Below are positions 1-11,359 of a stretch of DNA of 64,000 bases, piece after piece. The DNA is taken from contig NSJX01000045.1 of NCBI GenBank assembly GCA_002286715.1, positions 62,001-126,000 of the forward strand, given 5' to 3'. Within the stretch, counting starts at the first letter, position 1. Every line of letters starts with the position of its first letter. The DNA is from Dentipellis sp. KUC8613. Taxonomy: Eukaryota; Basidiomycota; Agaricomycetes; Russulales; Hericiaceae. Position numbers and translations under genes: made by a program. Under the pieces are notes generated by a model. The model made no database searches and was not told the DNA's origin. It saw only the letters and a list, made by a program, of their open reading frames with translations.

Positions 1-2427
1 GAGCTCGGCAACGTCGCCGAGTACATGCTGTACTCGACCAAGGACAAGAACGAGAACGTCGCGCTCGAGGCGTGCGAATTCTGGCTCACCTTCGCGGAGG
101 ACCCCGAGCTTGTGCAGTACCTGCACCCGCTGTTGCCCCGCGTGGCACCCGTGTTGCTGGACTGCATGATCTACGGCGAGGACGACCTGCTGTGGCTCGA
201 GGCGGACGTCGAGGAGGACGCGGCGGTGCCGGACAAGGAGACGGACATCAAGCCGCGGCACTACGGCGGGAAGACGCACGGGTACGAGCGCGAGGGCGCG
301 GGCGCGGGCGCGAACGGCGGGGAGGACCCGTCGTCGTCGAAGCGCGGCGCGTACGGCGAGGAGCAGCTCGACTCGGACGACGACGACTTTGACGACGACG
401 ACGACTTTGCGGACGAGATGTCGACCGAGTGGAACCTCCGCAAGTGCGCTGCGGCCGCGCTCGACGTGCTCGCGGTGCGCTTCGGCCCCGAGCTGCTGAA
501 TGTGCTTCTTGAATCCCTCAAGGGGAAGCTCTGGAACACCGACTGGCTGCAGCGGGAAAGCGCGATTTTGGCGCTCGGCGCGGTCGCGGAAGGTGCGCGT
601 TGTGTTTGCGGGCTTTTTGTGCGAGATGAACGCTCATAACTCATGGTGTTTGCGTTTGCAGGGTGTATTGACGCGATTGAGCCGCATTTACCCCAGCTCA
701 TACCGTACCTGATCAGCACGCTCAATGATCCGAAGGTCTGTGTCTTCATTTGCGTGTTCATTTCGTTTTCGCGAGGGCGCGCCGCTGACGCATTCGTTCG
801 TAGCCACTGGTGAGGTCAATCACCTGCTGGACGCTCGGCCGATACGCGAGCTGGTGCACGCAGGGCGCGACCGAAGAACACCGGAACCAGTTCTTCATAC
901 CCACTTTGGAAGGGGTGCGTTCTGTGCCTTTCATCATGCGCCGGTGTTCATCAGGCTGACGGGCTCGGGCTTCATCTCGCGCGTGTGCGCGTGTGACAGC
1001 TCCTTCGCATGGTCCTGGACAACAATAAGCGGGTCCAGGAGGCGGGGTGCAGTGCCTTCGCGACGTTTGAGGAAGACGCCGGGACCGAGCTTGCGCCGTA
1101 TCTGGAACCCGTGTTGCGCAACCTTGTGTTTGCGTTCGAGAAGTACCAGCACAAGAACATGCTCATTCTGTACGACGCGGTCGGCACGCTCGCGGATGCC
1201 GTGGGCGCTGCGCTCCAGAATCCGGCGTATGTGGAGATCCTCATGCCGCCATTAACGAAAAAGTGGTCGAAACTGAAGGATGACGACGAGGACCTGATCC
1301 CGCTACTCGAGGTGGGTGCTTCATCTTCATCTTGCACTGACAGGATCTTGGCGCTCATCAAGTGGTTCATAGTGCCTTGCATCCGTGACCATCGCCATCG
1401 GGCCGTCGTTCCTGCCCTACGCGGGGCCCATCTTCGACCGCTGCCTGAACATCGCCAAGACGTCGATCGTGCAGTACCAGACGTACCAGCAGAACCCGGA
1501 CCTCGACGAGCCGGACAAGACGTTCCTCGTCGTCGCGCTGGACCTGCTCTCGGGGCTCACGCAGGGCCTCGGCATGGAGCTCAAGCCGTTCATCGAGAAC
1601 GGCGAGCCGAACTTCTTCCAGCTGCTCACGGTGTGCCTCAAGCACCCGCAGGCGCCCGTGCGCCAGTCCGCGTACGCGCTCATTGGAGACCTCGCGATGG
1701 CGTGCTTCCCGCTGCTCCGCCCGAACATGGCGGGTGTGATGCAGGAGCTGATTGTGCAGCTCGACCCCGAGCCGAAGGTCGAGTTTATCAGCGCGTGCAA
1801 TAACGCGGCGTGGTCCGTAGGCGAGGTGGCGCTGCGCTATGGCCGAGGTGCGCAATCTCGCTCGTGTTTCTGAATGTCTCGTACTGACTGGACTGCTTTT
1901 TGACGTAGACGATCCAGAGTTCCAGCAGTGGGTGCAGCCCCTCATTTCTCGCCTGGTGCCGATTCTGCTGCACCCCAAGGCGCCGCGGAGTCTGCACGAG
2001 AACGCGGCCGTGTCGATCGGGCGCATCGGGCTCACGCACCCGAATATGGTCGCGCCGCTGCTGCCTGAGTTCGCGCAGGCGTGGTGCATAGCGCTGTATG
2101 AGATCCGGGATAACGAGGAGAAGGACTCGGCGTTCCGCGGGCTGTGCACGCTTGTGCAGGCGAATCCGATGGGGATCACCAAGGTGCGTCGCCTTTTCTG
2201 ATATGTGTGAAATGAGCGGTGATGCTGATGCTGGGTTGGGCGGGCAGAGCTTGCTGTGGTTCTGCAATGCGATCATCCGCTGGAACTCGCCGTCGGCGGA
2301 GCTGAACAACATGTTCCAGGGGCTCCTGAGCTCGTTCAAAGCGGCCGACGCCGCGGGCTGGCAAGCGCAGGTGTCGACGTTCCCGCCCGTCATCCAGGAG
2401 CGGCTGGCGGAGCGGTACGGGGTCTAG
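1..2427 (+). CDS. Transportin / karyopherin beta-2 (Kap104-like), 3' part
   Basis: The gene enters from the left edge, so its N-terminal HEAT repeats and start are missing. Transportins carry PY-NLS cargo through the nuclear pore and release it on RanGTP. Seen: an acidic loop ([13 protein letters not shown], about 370-415) followed by HEAT repeats such as [18 protein letters not shown]. Later exons read [20 protein letters not shown] (about 661-735), [13 protein letters not shown] (803-915), [20 protein letters not shown] (from about 1002), a long exon from about 1376 and the C-terminus LAERYGV. Introns are GT-AG and about 50-80 bp, for example 593-660. Reading is uninterrupted once the introns are removed, so this copy looks functional. 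Its last 1.4 kb is repeated in damaged form at 7785-8501. Family assignment is firm; the choice of Kap104 over other importin-betas rests on the acidic loop and the C-terminal repeats. Confidence 0.9.
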
Positions 2428-2439
2428 GTGACGGTGATA

Positions 2440-3100
2440 GAGTCGCGTTAGTGTACTACAAGCAAGCCTGGAAGAAGTTACGACGACTGCACGACGAATT
2501 CTTTTTTTTCTTTTCCCCCCCTGTTCTGCTTTTTTTTCGCTTCTCTTACTCCTCTCCTCTGCATGGCCAGCTGGTCTCCCGTACGTACGTGCCTGTCTGT
2601 TCACCTGTACCAGTTTCGGCTTCGGTCTCGGTCTGTCTACCTGTCTGTTTAGCTGTTTGTTGTTTGTTTGTTTGCCTGCCATTTGTTCGATTACGACAAT
2701 TGCTCAGCGCTCGTCTCGCCTCGCCTCGTGCTTCCTTACTACGCTTATGCGCTCCTAGTCCTAGGCGTAGACATAGCGCGCATCTGCGATTCGAGGCTTA
2801 GCTTGTTACCAGTTACCAGTTACCAATTTACCAGCTCCTCCATACTCTTACCTACCATTTCCCCTTCTTCTTCTTCTTCTTCGTGTTCTTACTTCTTACC
2901 TTACCGACGCCCGCATCCTTCGTTTGTTCGTTCGTTCTTCGTTTTGTTTTTGCCCGCCTGTTCGATCTCGTCTTGCATACATACATACATACACTGTTCG
3001 AGTCCATACGCATACATACATACTCATACGTACAACACCATACATACATCCGCCCCCCCCGTCTGAATCCACAGTCCGCCTGCATACGTATACGCACGTT
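2440..3100. repeat. Low-complexity 3' flank of the transportin gene
   Basis: T-rich and TTTG, CTGT, TTC and CATA simple repeats fill the sequence after the transportin stop, including a CATACATACATA run near 2975-3040. No coding frame is credible. A shorter version follows the pseudogene copy near 8570-8900, where the stretch equivalent to about 2851-3266 is missing. Confidence 0.7.
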
Positions 3101-3461
3101 ACGATTACGATACATATCTCACGTCTGAATCCATTTGCCATCTGTAGTTACAAGTAGTTACATTTTTATCGGTTTGCGATGCGAGTGCTGTCTGGTTTCT
3201 GGTTTCTGGTTTTGGTGAGAGTGAGCCATTGGTGAACTTGACAGGAAGAAATACAGAGGTGGGTGCTCGGAGTTGCGGACGGAGGTAGATGTAGTACTGC
3301 GGAGTTAGAGCACACGTGGCTCCGCCCGCTCCGAACCTCCGTTCCGAGGACCGCACAGTGACAGTGCCCGTTTCCCTAATAACTAACATCTGCACATCCC
3401 ACAGTGATAAGTAATCTCACAGTACAATTCATCCTCATACACGAATATACTGCAGACCTCC

Positions 3462-4493
3462 ATGAAAGCCTCCGGCTCCAGACCATCCAGCACAGGCCCA
3501 AGTTCCGCTAACGAAGCAGCAGAACGCGACGCGGCGGTACGTACCTCGGCACACGACATGGTACATGCACTCAACCAGCACAGGCGCTATACGCGAAGGG
3601 CGCACAGGCGGAGCTCGGCAAGCGCTACGACGCCGCGTTCCGCGCGTACGTCGATGCGGGCGCGGCGTTCCTGCGCCTCGGGCTGCGCGCGGAGGCGGGC
3701 AAGGCGCTCGGGCGCGCGGAGAAGATCAAGGCGGCGCGGCAGGGGATGGGGCTTGCGCCTGTTGTGCGCGATTCGCTGTCGGAAGGTGCGTCTCGCAAGG
3801 GAGTGGGGATTGTGGTTTGCAGAGCGTAGCTGACACGCGGGATGTAGATGAGCAGCGGCTTGTGTTGGAAAGGGGCGCGAATGTGAATGGCCTGCGGGTG
3901 CCGCTGTGGGAGGAAGGTGAGGGTCTGGGAGATGTGCAGAGATTAGGAAATGCGTATATGTATGTGACTTCTGTTGGTTTACCCTTTTCCGGATCGTGGA
4001 GGTCTGACAGAGCGCAGGGACCCGGACGGCCTACTGAAACTCTCCCCGGAGCAGGAGCGGCTGTCCACCGTCTAGCGCAGGCCGGGAGACGTGCTTGGCG
4101 AGATCACGTTGCAGGCAGAGAATATCAGCCCTGAGGATGTTGTGCAGCGCGTGGTTGAAGACTGCTCGTTGTGCGGGTCGCTCGCGGTTTGTTTGGGATT
4201 TAATGCGAGGCATCGCGCGAAGGTGACTTCTTCTGCTTCTATGCTCGCATTGGTGTTAAATTATGATCCACAGGGGATGTTGCCGTCGTTGTTTCCGTGC
4301 AGAAATAGTGGACAGCCGGAAGTTTCGCCGGTGGGAAGGTATGATCTGAAGGTGTGGTTTAATGGCGCACACAGACGAGTGAGTTATTTGTTCCCTTTCA
4401 GCTGGTCGTCTATTTAGTCGGTATAGATATGTGAGTTGTCTGCGTCTTCGGTGAGGCAAGGCCCTGACATTGTCAACAGCGATCGACGACCAG
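3462..4493 (+). pseudogene. Truncated Rim13/PalB-like calpain (5' fragment)
   Basis: The sequence matches the first part of the complete calpain at 11360-15052: the same start (MKASGSRPSSTG), the same first intron and an MIT-like helix region (ALYAKGAQAELGKRYDAAFR). The calpain active-site region with DCSLCGSLAVCLG lies near 4155-4200. An in-frame stop interrupts the codons at about 4072 (LSTV followed by TAG where copy 2 has TGG). Homology to the calpain ends at IDDQ near 4493, where NagA-type sequence begins. The catalytic His/Asn half is missing, so no active protease can be made. The fragment lies directly downstream of the intact transportin gene. Confidence 0.85.
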
Positions 4494-5454
4494 TCGCGCT
4501 GCACCCGAAGTCGACGATGTTCTCGACTCCGTGAAAGACCTTACCATCAGGGGCATCGTCTACTCGATTGGCCACAGGTAAACCCGTATTGCCATATTCC
4601 CAGTGCCTTGCAGTCGCTTATGATAACGTGCGCGTAGTATTTGCAACGACGGACATCGCGACAGAGGCAGTGCGCCGTGGTGCGCGCCTCATAAACCACC
4701 TCTTCAATGCAATGCCGCAACTCCACCACTGCGACCCGTCTATTATGGGCCTTCTCACCGCTTCGCCTCATCGCCCTTCTCCCCGGCCGCTGCCGCCGCG
4801 CTGGTGTCACAGGTGCCCCACAGTCCTGTGAGCTTGGTGAGCTCGACCACGGCGCAGGCACGCTCGGAGGCGTTGGACGACATCGTCACGCCGCCAATGT
4901 CACCCGTCGTGAGGGCCACGCGCCTCGCCTCGCGCGTGCCCTCCCTGCAGCACAGCAGGCAGAACAGCCGCCCGGAGCTTCATCTTGAGAAGGGCCTAGT
5001 GTCGCATATGGACTTCGTGCGCCCGTTCTATGAGCTGATCGTCGACGGCGTACATTCGCACCCAAATTCGGGTCGAGTATGTGTATCCCGATGGATGCAT
5101 TCTGATTACAGATGGTAAGTTCGATTGCGAGTCTCTCAGGAATGCCCAATCTCAAGCACGGCGATACTTCAGTGATGAAGATTCTCGATCCGAATCTGAA
5201 GGACGGTGTCCACGAGTGGCGTGACGGGAAGCGGTTCGTCAAGGAGGGTTTCAAGCTGTACTTAGAAGGTACCGATACTCTTGCCGGAAGGTCAGCACAT
5301 CTCTTGGCCGTAAAAGCAAAGTCCCGTGTCTGAAACGGGTTTTCACGGCAGTGTGATCTCTCTCGACGCCTGTGTCCGCAACTTCTCGCGTTTCACCGGG
5401 TGCTCGCTCGGTGAGGCCATTAAATGTGCTACATTCAACCCTGCAAGGTATGTC
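4494..5454 (+). pseudogene. N-acetylglucosamine-6-phosphate deacetylase fragment (NagA-like)
   Basis: NagA removes the acetyl group from GlcNAc-6-phosphate in amino-sugar breakdown. Family hallmarks are visible: VDDVLDSVKDLTIRGIVYSIGH at the left edge, RGARLINHLFNAMPQLHH (4677-4735), RPFYELIVDGVHSHPNS (about 5019-5070), YPDGCILITD (about 5086-5113), YLEGTDTLAG (about 5260) and FTGCSLGEAIKCATFNPA (about 5395-5450). The pieces lie in different frames: a shift occurs near 4780-4800 and another near 5068, beyond what introns explain. The N-terminal metal-binding half is absent and replaced by calpain sequence. The 3' end may run into the assembly gap. The gene identity is clear; the pseudogene status is inferred from the shifts and the missing half. 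Confidence 0.82.
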
Positions 5455-5489
5455 TATGGCCTATTGAAGAAATGAAAGGTTGTTTGACT

Positions 5490-5864
5490 NNNNNNNNNNN
5501 NNNNNNNNNNNNNNNNNNNNNNNNNNNNNNNNNNNNNNNNNNNNNNNNNNNNNNNNNNNNNNNNNNNNNNNNNNNNNNNNNNNNNNNNNNNNNNNNNNNN
5601 NNNNNNNNNNNNNNNNNNNNNNNNNNNNNNNNNNNNNNNNNNNNNNNNNNNNNNNNNNNNNNNNNNNNNNNNNNNNNNNNNNNNNNNNNNNNNNNNNNNN
5701 NNNNNNNNNNNNNNNNNNNNNNNNNNNNNNNNNNNNNNNNNNNNNNNNNNNNNNNNNNNNNNNNNNNNNNNNNNNNNNNNNNNNNNNNNNNNNNNNNNNN
5801 NNNNNNNNNNNNNNNNNNNNNNNNNNNNNNNNNNNNNNNNNNNNNNNNNNNNNNNNNNNNNNNN
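5490..5864. other. Assembly gap (375 N)
   Basis: A run of unknown bases falls just after the NagA-like fragment, inside the rearranged locus. Reading frames that cross it have no meaning. Confidence 1.
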
Positions 5865-6009
5865 CGATGGCTGCATAGTATGCGACCAAGCGATGTAGGC
5901 TCCATGTGCACGTATCAGCAGTGGCCTTTCAAAACTGCTCCTGCATCTTTTCCAATGCGACTCTCGAAGCCATACAACGGATACATTGTTCGTGATCATT
6001 GAATCAAAT

Positions 6010-7381
6010 CTAACGCAACTCCGCGAACCCTATGCGGTCGCGAGTGACATCGAGAGTAAGGTAGACATTCTTCAAGAACGCGACTCCTAATAGCACCTCC
6101 CCTTGCTGCCTCATCTCGTCCGGAAAGATATTGGATCGGCAGAAGCCATTTGGAAGGGTATACCCAACGACGTCGCGCGGATCCACGTCGAATTGGGAAC
6201 CGCCGATGGTGATCGATAGCATCGGCTGGGCATCACACGGAAACGCATACGTGCTGTCTCTAAGCAACACAGCCCCCGGAACCACATTGTGTATTGCGAA
6301 TGCATCGAAGGGGTGCATGAGCACCTCGGTGCAGCCAGTGTCGACAATGCCGACGCCCGCCGATATGATCTGAGACCCATCCATCGAAATCCCGTCGATG
6401 CTGACCTTCCAGGTTTTGAATCGTCCACCGGAGAGGTTCTGCACGAACACTTGTCTGTCCTTGAAGAATATGGCATCATTCTCCCCGCCGAACGTGATTT
6501 CGCCGTCATTTCGACCGTCAGCGTTGCGCGACAATTTCCAGCCGGTTATGTGATTTGATATAAAACCTGCGTCCACGAGAGCATCTAGAATGGTCGGTGC
6601 ACCGGTTCTCGAGGAATCCTGTTCGCAAGATAATGATATTCAGAGCCCCTCACAGATGAAGTATAGTAGACAAGCTTACAGCGAAACCGAATCCCATGAT
6701 CCCATCATAAGGGTCGGCGGCCAGAGTACCTGTCAACGTGACGGCGCTTCCGAACGGAAGTCCAGGAAGAGTCCGGCCGCCGACAGTGACATCATCCAAA
6801 ACAAAAAGACCAGTCAAAGAACTATCATCTTCATATGCGGTACCCCAAGAGCCTTCCCAAAATTGGACAGTCTGCGAAGTCGAACGGCCGAAGGGAACAC
6901 GGCGACCCTGCGGATAAAACGTAAGTAACCGAAAAGTCGATGGGAAACTGAATTGAGGGCTTACGCGCTGCTTGCATGTATCGCTAACGAGCCAAAACTC
7001 GGAGGACCCGCAGTCCACGAGCACGGTGTATGCAGTTGGAACCGTGCCGACCTTCACCGAGGCGGTATAGGCCATATCGAAACGGTCGTTTGCAGGTGTC
7101 AGAGGGATCGTGAAAGGAGAAGCCGCTGTCGGAGGGATCGTGAAAGGAGAAGCCGCTCGTCGGGATACATTTCTAGGATCATGCATAACTTCAATATCCT
7201 TGTTTACATGAATGAAATTCAGGGTGACTGACACAGAGTGGTGCGAAGCCTCCCTTGAGTCGATATGAGTTGCGGGAGGTTCATGGCCACGAGGAAACGG
7301 AATGCCCCGAACTGATGCAGGGGCCGAAAGTCCAAGACAAGCAGCTGCTAAGAAGGCGTCGAATGTGAGTGTATACCGCAT
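6010..7381 (-). CDS. Secreted pepsin-like aspartic protease with altered active-site motif
   Basis: The protein has a signal peptide (MRYTLTFDAFLAAACLGLSA), a propeptide-like stretch and two lobes of the A1 fold. Three exons are supported: an intron at 6908-6964 and another near 6600-6675. The first catalytic motif reads VLVDCGSSEFWL where the family has DTGSS or DSGSS; the second reads GIVDTGCTEVL where DTGT/S is usual. Both aspartates remain. The flap region reads FWEGSWGT, without the usual Tyr. The C-terminal end GVAFLKNVYLTLDVTRDRIGFAE is typical of the family. A 27-bp direct duplication near 7107-7160 gives ASPFTIP twice in the propeptide. The gene lies between the two halves of the segmental duplication. 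The fold is secure; activity is uncertain. Confidence 0.85.
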
Positions 7382-7784
7382 GATAGGCAGGGAACAGCGG
7401 AGACCAGCTCGAGGGGAAGAATTGTAGGAAGAAACCAGCCTTGCCAGAAGACGTCAATATTCAATGGTTGAGGCCTTTTATATTGTCGGCTGTGCCTGAT
7501 TTCCACTGTGTCAGCCATCGAGCTGAACCATGGCGAATAAGATGCCGGGCCGTCAGAGTCGGGCTCCAATCAATTCAGCTTCAGCGAGGCTGCTAGCGTG
7601 AATTCAAGGAAGCCCTCTGTGCTTCCGTGATGCCCAGAGACAAGCCGGGTACCATTTTACTGCGTGAGACGCCGTAAGTCCTTAAATAAGGGCACCAAAA
7701 TCGGAGGTCAGCTTGGAGATGTAGGCTCAGTCGCTGGTTATATAAAAATACGCACAGAGGGAACTACGCACCCAGTGCTCCACT

Positions 7785-8501
7785 TCGCATTGTTCTGAAC
7801 AACAATAAGCGGGACCAGGAGGCGGGGTGCAGTGCCTTCGCGACGTTTGAGGAAGACGCCGGGACCGAGCTTGCGCCATATCTGGAACCCGTGTTGCGCA
7901 ACCTTGTGTTTGCGTTCGAGAAGTACCAGCACAAGAACATGCTCATTCTGTACGACGCTGTCGGCACGCTCGCGGATGCCGTGGGCGCTGCGCTCCAGAA
8001 CCCGGCATGTGGAGATCCTCATGCCGCCAACAACGAAGAGGTGGTCGAAACTGAAGGACGACGACGAGGACCTGATCCCGCTTCTCGAGGTGGGTGCTTC
8101 ATCTCGCACTGACAGGATCTTGGCGCTCATCAAGTGGTTCATAGTGCCTTGCATCCGTGACCATCGCCATCGGCCCGTCGTTCCTGCCCTACGCGGGGCC
8201 CATCTTCGACCGCTGCCTGAACATCGCCAAGACGTCGATCGTGCAGTACCAGACGTACCAGCAGAACCCGGACCTCGAATGGCGAGCCGAACTTCTTCCA
8301 GCTGCCCACGGTGTTGTCTGTAATGTGTGCAGTTAGCAGTGATGCTGATGCTGGGTTGGGCGAGCAGAGCTTGCTGTGGTTCTCATGTTCCAGGGGCTCC
8401 TGAGCTCGTTCAAGGCGGCCGACACCGCGGGCTGGCAAGCGCAGGTGTCGACGTTCCCGCCCGTCATCCAGGAGCGGCTGGCGGAGCGGTACGGGGTCTA
8501 G
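7785..8501 (+). pseudogene. Transportin pseudogene (deleted copy of 1002-2427)
   Basis: The sequence is close to the transportin 3' end, starting at the exon VLDNNKR and ending with the same LAERYGV stop. It carries a frameshift near 8007 (one codon base lost in NPAYVEIL). Internal deletions remove the equivalents of about 1508-1596, about 1635-2205 and about 2264-2311. No upstream exons exist on this copy. It cannot encode a working importin. It marks the start of copy 2 of the segmental duplication. Confidence 0.88.
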
Positions 8502-9026
8502 GTGACGGTGATAGAGTCGCGTTAGTGTACTACAAGCAAGCCTCGAAGAAGTTACGACGACTGCATGACGAATTCTTTTTATTTTTCCCCCTGTTCTGCT
8601 TTTTCGCTTCTCTTACTCCTCTCGTCTGCATGGCCAGCTGGTCTCCCGTATGTACGTGCCTGTCTGTTCACCTGTACCAGTTTCGGCTTCGGTCTTGGTC
8701 TGTCTACCTGTCTGTTTAGCTGTTTGTTGTTTGTTTGTCTGTTTATTCGATTACGACAATTGCTCAGCGCTCGCCTCGCCTCGTGCTTCTTTACTACGCT
8801 TATGCGCTCCTAGTCCTAGGCGTAAATATAGCGCGCGTCCACGATTCGAGGCTTGTTACCAGTTACCAGTCACCAATTTACCAGCTCCTCCTTACTCTTA
8901 CCTAGGCTCGGAGTTGCGGACGGAGGTAAATTAGAATGGGCTCTACTGCGGAGTTAGAGCACACGTGGCTCCGCCCGCTCCGAACCTCCGTTCCGAGGAC
9001 CGCACAGTGACAGTGCCCGTTTCCCT

Positions 9027-9355
9027 CACCAGTACCTCTTAGTCTTGATATCGGCTTAGGCCCGTGTATAGGGGGGCATATGCAGCCCTAAGTCGCTTAC
9101 TACGGCGGAATAGGGCGCCCACACGGGCCAGCCCGCGCGTGGCCTTCCCGATTGGGAAGAGCCTGCCTGTCTCCTCCCTGCTGCGTCGGACTGGCCCAAC
9201 CAGCCCGCACCCATTGCCCGAATGAGAAGCCTTCACTGTGTCGCGCGCCCCGACGCTCAGCGAGCCCGCCGCCTCTTCCCGAACGGGAAATAAAACGTGT
9301 TTCGTGTGCCCCGACGCTCAGCCTCGAGCCCATCCCGCCCCCCCGTTCGGGAAGG
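9027..9355 (+). repeat. Left terminal inverted repeat of the transposon
   Basis: This stretch pairs with 10930-11267 read in reverse. It contains several short palindromes of the form TTCCCGA..CGGGAA (near 9147, 9277 and 9340) that recur in the right repeat. Confidence 0.85.
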
Positions 9356-10929
9356 CATATGCATGTTCTCTGGTACATTCCTTGGTCCCCTCGGCCCAGC
9401 CAACCCCCGACTTCTTCCCAAAGGAGGATGCACCCCGTATGTTGTGTATGCCGACGCCCAGCCCGCCCGCCCGCCCGCCTTCCTGTTCAGGAGAGTGCAC
9501 CCCTGCGCGCCCCCCCTCATCGTCCCGTCCCGCCGCACATTTCGGGATGGTGTGTATGTCTCAGGGTGTCTACTGGTGCCCTTTGTCCAGCTGAGTATCC
9601 CGTCACTATCGGAGGTGCAGTCGCCAATGATGTCTCTCACCGGCACGTGCTGTGCTCATCGTCTACCTACAGCGCCACGGCGTGCATTTCCGCGTGCGCT
9701 TGTCAATGCTTTCCTTGCACCGGCGCCGGCACATGTGTATTCCTCAGGTCACTGTGGCTTGTATGACCCAGGTGCATGCCTCTTTGTCATCCTATCTGAG
9801 CCTTACTATTGTTTGCTGTGTGATCTGGTCGAAGAACCGGGGAGATCAGGACAAGGACTCGTCTGTGGGTGTGAATAAAAATGTAACTGAATAGGAAAAA
9901 TAGTACACAAACAGGAATCTCATTCAATTCCATGTTTTTCTGAAACTGTAGAACCCCGGGAAATATGTTGTTGTGGCAGAATCGTCAGAGGAAGAGCCGA
10001 TAAGAGCCTGATCACACTGTGCCCCGGCAATTTCCGCGAGAGGACAATCCGAGAGTTCTCAAGGAAATAAATTGGTTGAAATTAGAGAAATATTTTAGGA
10101 TGATCGTGGACCATATGTGATGATATGTTCTGGATTTTGTGTAGGGGAGAGCTGTGTAGCATGCATAACATACCAATTGGCCGTCAATAAATGTAGGAAT
10201 GCTGCGATGCAAGCGCGACGCGGCATCGAAAAGCGTGCAGCACTGGTTGAATTCTTGGTCGGTGCAAAGGCACAAGTCGCGAAGCTTTCTCTCGAGCAAC
10301 TCTATGGCCATTTAATAGGAATACAGGATAATACGAGTCTGATCTCGATTTTTGGAGTCATTTGAAGCTCGTCATAGTCAAATACACTATTATATGCAGC
10401 GGAGGAACAGCTTCGCGCGCGATTAGTAATTGGAAGTCATTTGCATATTGAAAGCCAGAGATATGTCCTTTAAATCCAATCAAATTGACACATACTTTCA
10501 AGGGTAAACTATGGTTGCAGAGTACTATTATCTTGCTTATAATACAATTTGATGCATCTACACAGGGTATAGATGTCGAGAGTTCGCTCGGTCACCGCAA
10601 TTCCGCTGTTCCCGCACTATCTCGACCACACTACCTGCCGCCTGTGTGGAAAGTGATAAGCAAATATGTATGCAGTGGTGCAGTAGGCGACTGCTGTATG
10701 TTTTATTTTATTCCTATGTCTTTGTAATGCAAATACACACCTCCGACTCAGTGATACAATCTATCGGTAATGCTGAACACGGCCCGTCTTCTCCTGATCA
10801 CAAAAAGGTGATTCTATTGATTGCACAATGAAAAGGTGACTATGTACATAGATAGTTCTCGTAATACACAGAAGAGAAGGGGCGGGACGCGGGAGGGAGC
10901 GTCACCGTCGTTGGGGGCGGGACGGGACG

Positions 10930-11267
10930 CTGAGGGGCGCGCCTTCCCGAACGGGAAGACGGGATGGGCTCGCTGGGCGTCGGGGCGCACGAAACACGTA
11001 TGATTTCCTGTTCTAGAAGAGGCAGCGGGCTCTCTGGGCGTCGGGGCGCACGACATAGTGAAAACTTCTCATTCGGGGAATAGGTGTGGGCTGGTTGGGC
11101 CAGTCCGACGCAGCAGGGAGGAGACAGGCAGGCTCTTCCCGATCGGGAAGGCCACGCGCGGGCTGGCCCGTGTGGGCGCCCTATTCCGCCGTAGTAAGCG
11201 ACTTAGGGCTGCATATGCCCCCCTATACACGGGCCTAAGCCGATATCAAGACTAAGAGGTACTGGTG
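10930..11267 (-). repeat. Right terminal inverted repeat of the transposon
   Basis: This is the reverse complement of 9027-9355. The outer half is nearly perfect; the inner half has diverged by scattered substitutions and small indels. Confidence 0.85.
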
Positions 11268-11359
11268 GTTTCCCTAATAACTAACATCTGCACATCCCAC
11301 AGTGATAAGTAATCTCACAGTACAAATTCTCCTCATACACGAATATACTGCAGACCTCC

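Larger units (their letters stand above)
1002..4493 (+). repeat. Segmental duplication, copy 1 (transportin 3' end to calpain 5' end)
   Basis: This block is repeated, with deletions and one insertion, at about 7785-12393. Homology starts at the transportin exon MVLDNNKR and ends inside the calpain at the codons for IDDQ. Copy 1 has the intact transportin end and a truncated calpain; copy 2 has the reverse. That is the pattern expected of a tandem duplication with one breakpoint inside each gene. Confidence 0.85.
9027..11267. mobile_element. Non-autonomous TIR DNA transposon, 2241 bp, 8-bp target duplication
   Basis: The element begins CACCAGTACCTCTTAGTC and ends with its reverse complement. 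The octamer GTTTCCCT flanks it on both sides (9019-9026 and 11268-11275). The homologous site in copy 1 (3370-3377) has one GTTTCCCT and no insert, which fixes the ends exactly. The inverted repeats extend about 330-340 bp, with the outer 180 bp almost identical. The inside holds no long reading frame and no recognisable transposase, so it must be moved by another element. An 8-bp duplication fits hAT, P or Zisupton/KDZ-type transposases; the ends alone do not decide. Confidence 0.88.

Noticed and set aside
2940..3110. CATACATA-rich frames (His/Tyr/Thr-rich peptides) after the transportin gene
   Set aside because: Simple-sequence repeat in a 3' flank; all frames are low complexity.
3565..4134. 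A 189-codon frame in the calpain fragment as a separate gene
   Set aside because: It is the calpain MIT-region exon read through introns into unrelated frames; the homologous intact copy shows the real exon limits.
5424..6002. Long frames crossing 5490-5864
   Set aside because: They consist of unknown bases of an assembly gap.
10117..10365. An 82-codon frame inside the transposon as a transposase remnant
   Set aside because: It has no recognisable catalytic or zinc-finger motif and is no longer than expected by chance.
9027..11267. The insert as an LTR retrotransposon or solo LTR pair
   Set aside because: The terminal repeats are inverted, not direct, and no TG...CA ends, primer-binding site or polymerase frame is present.
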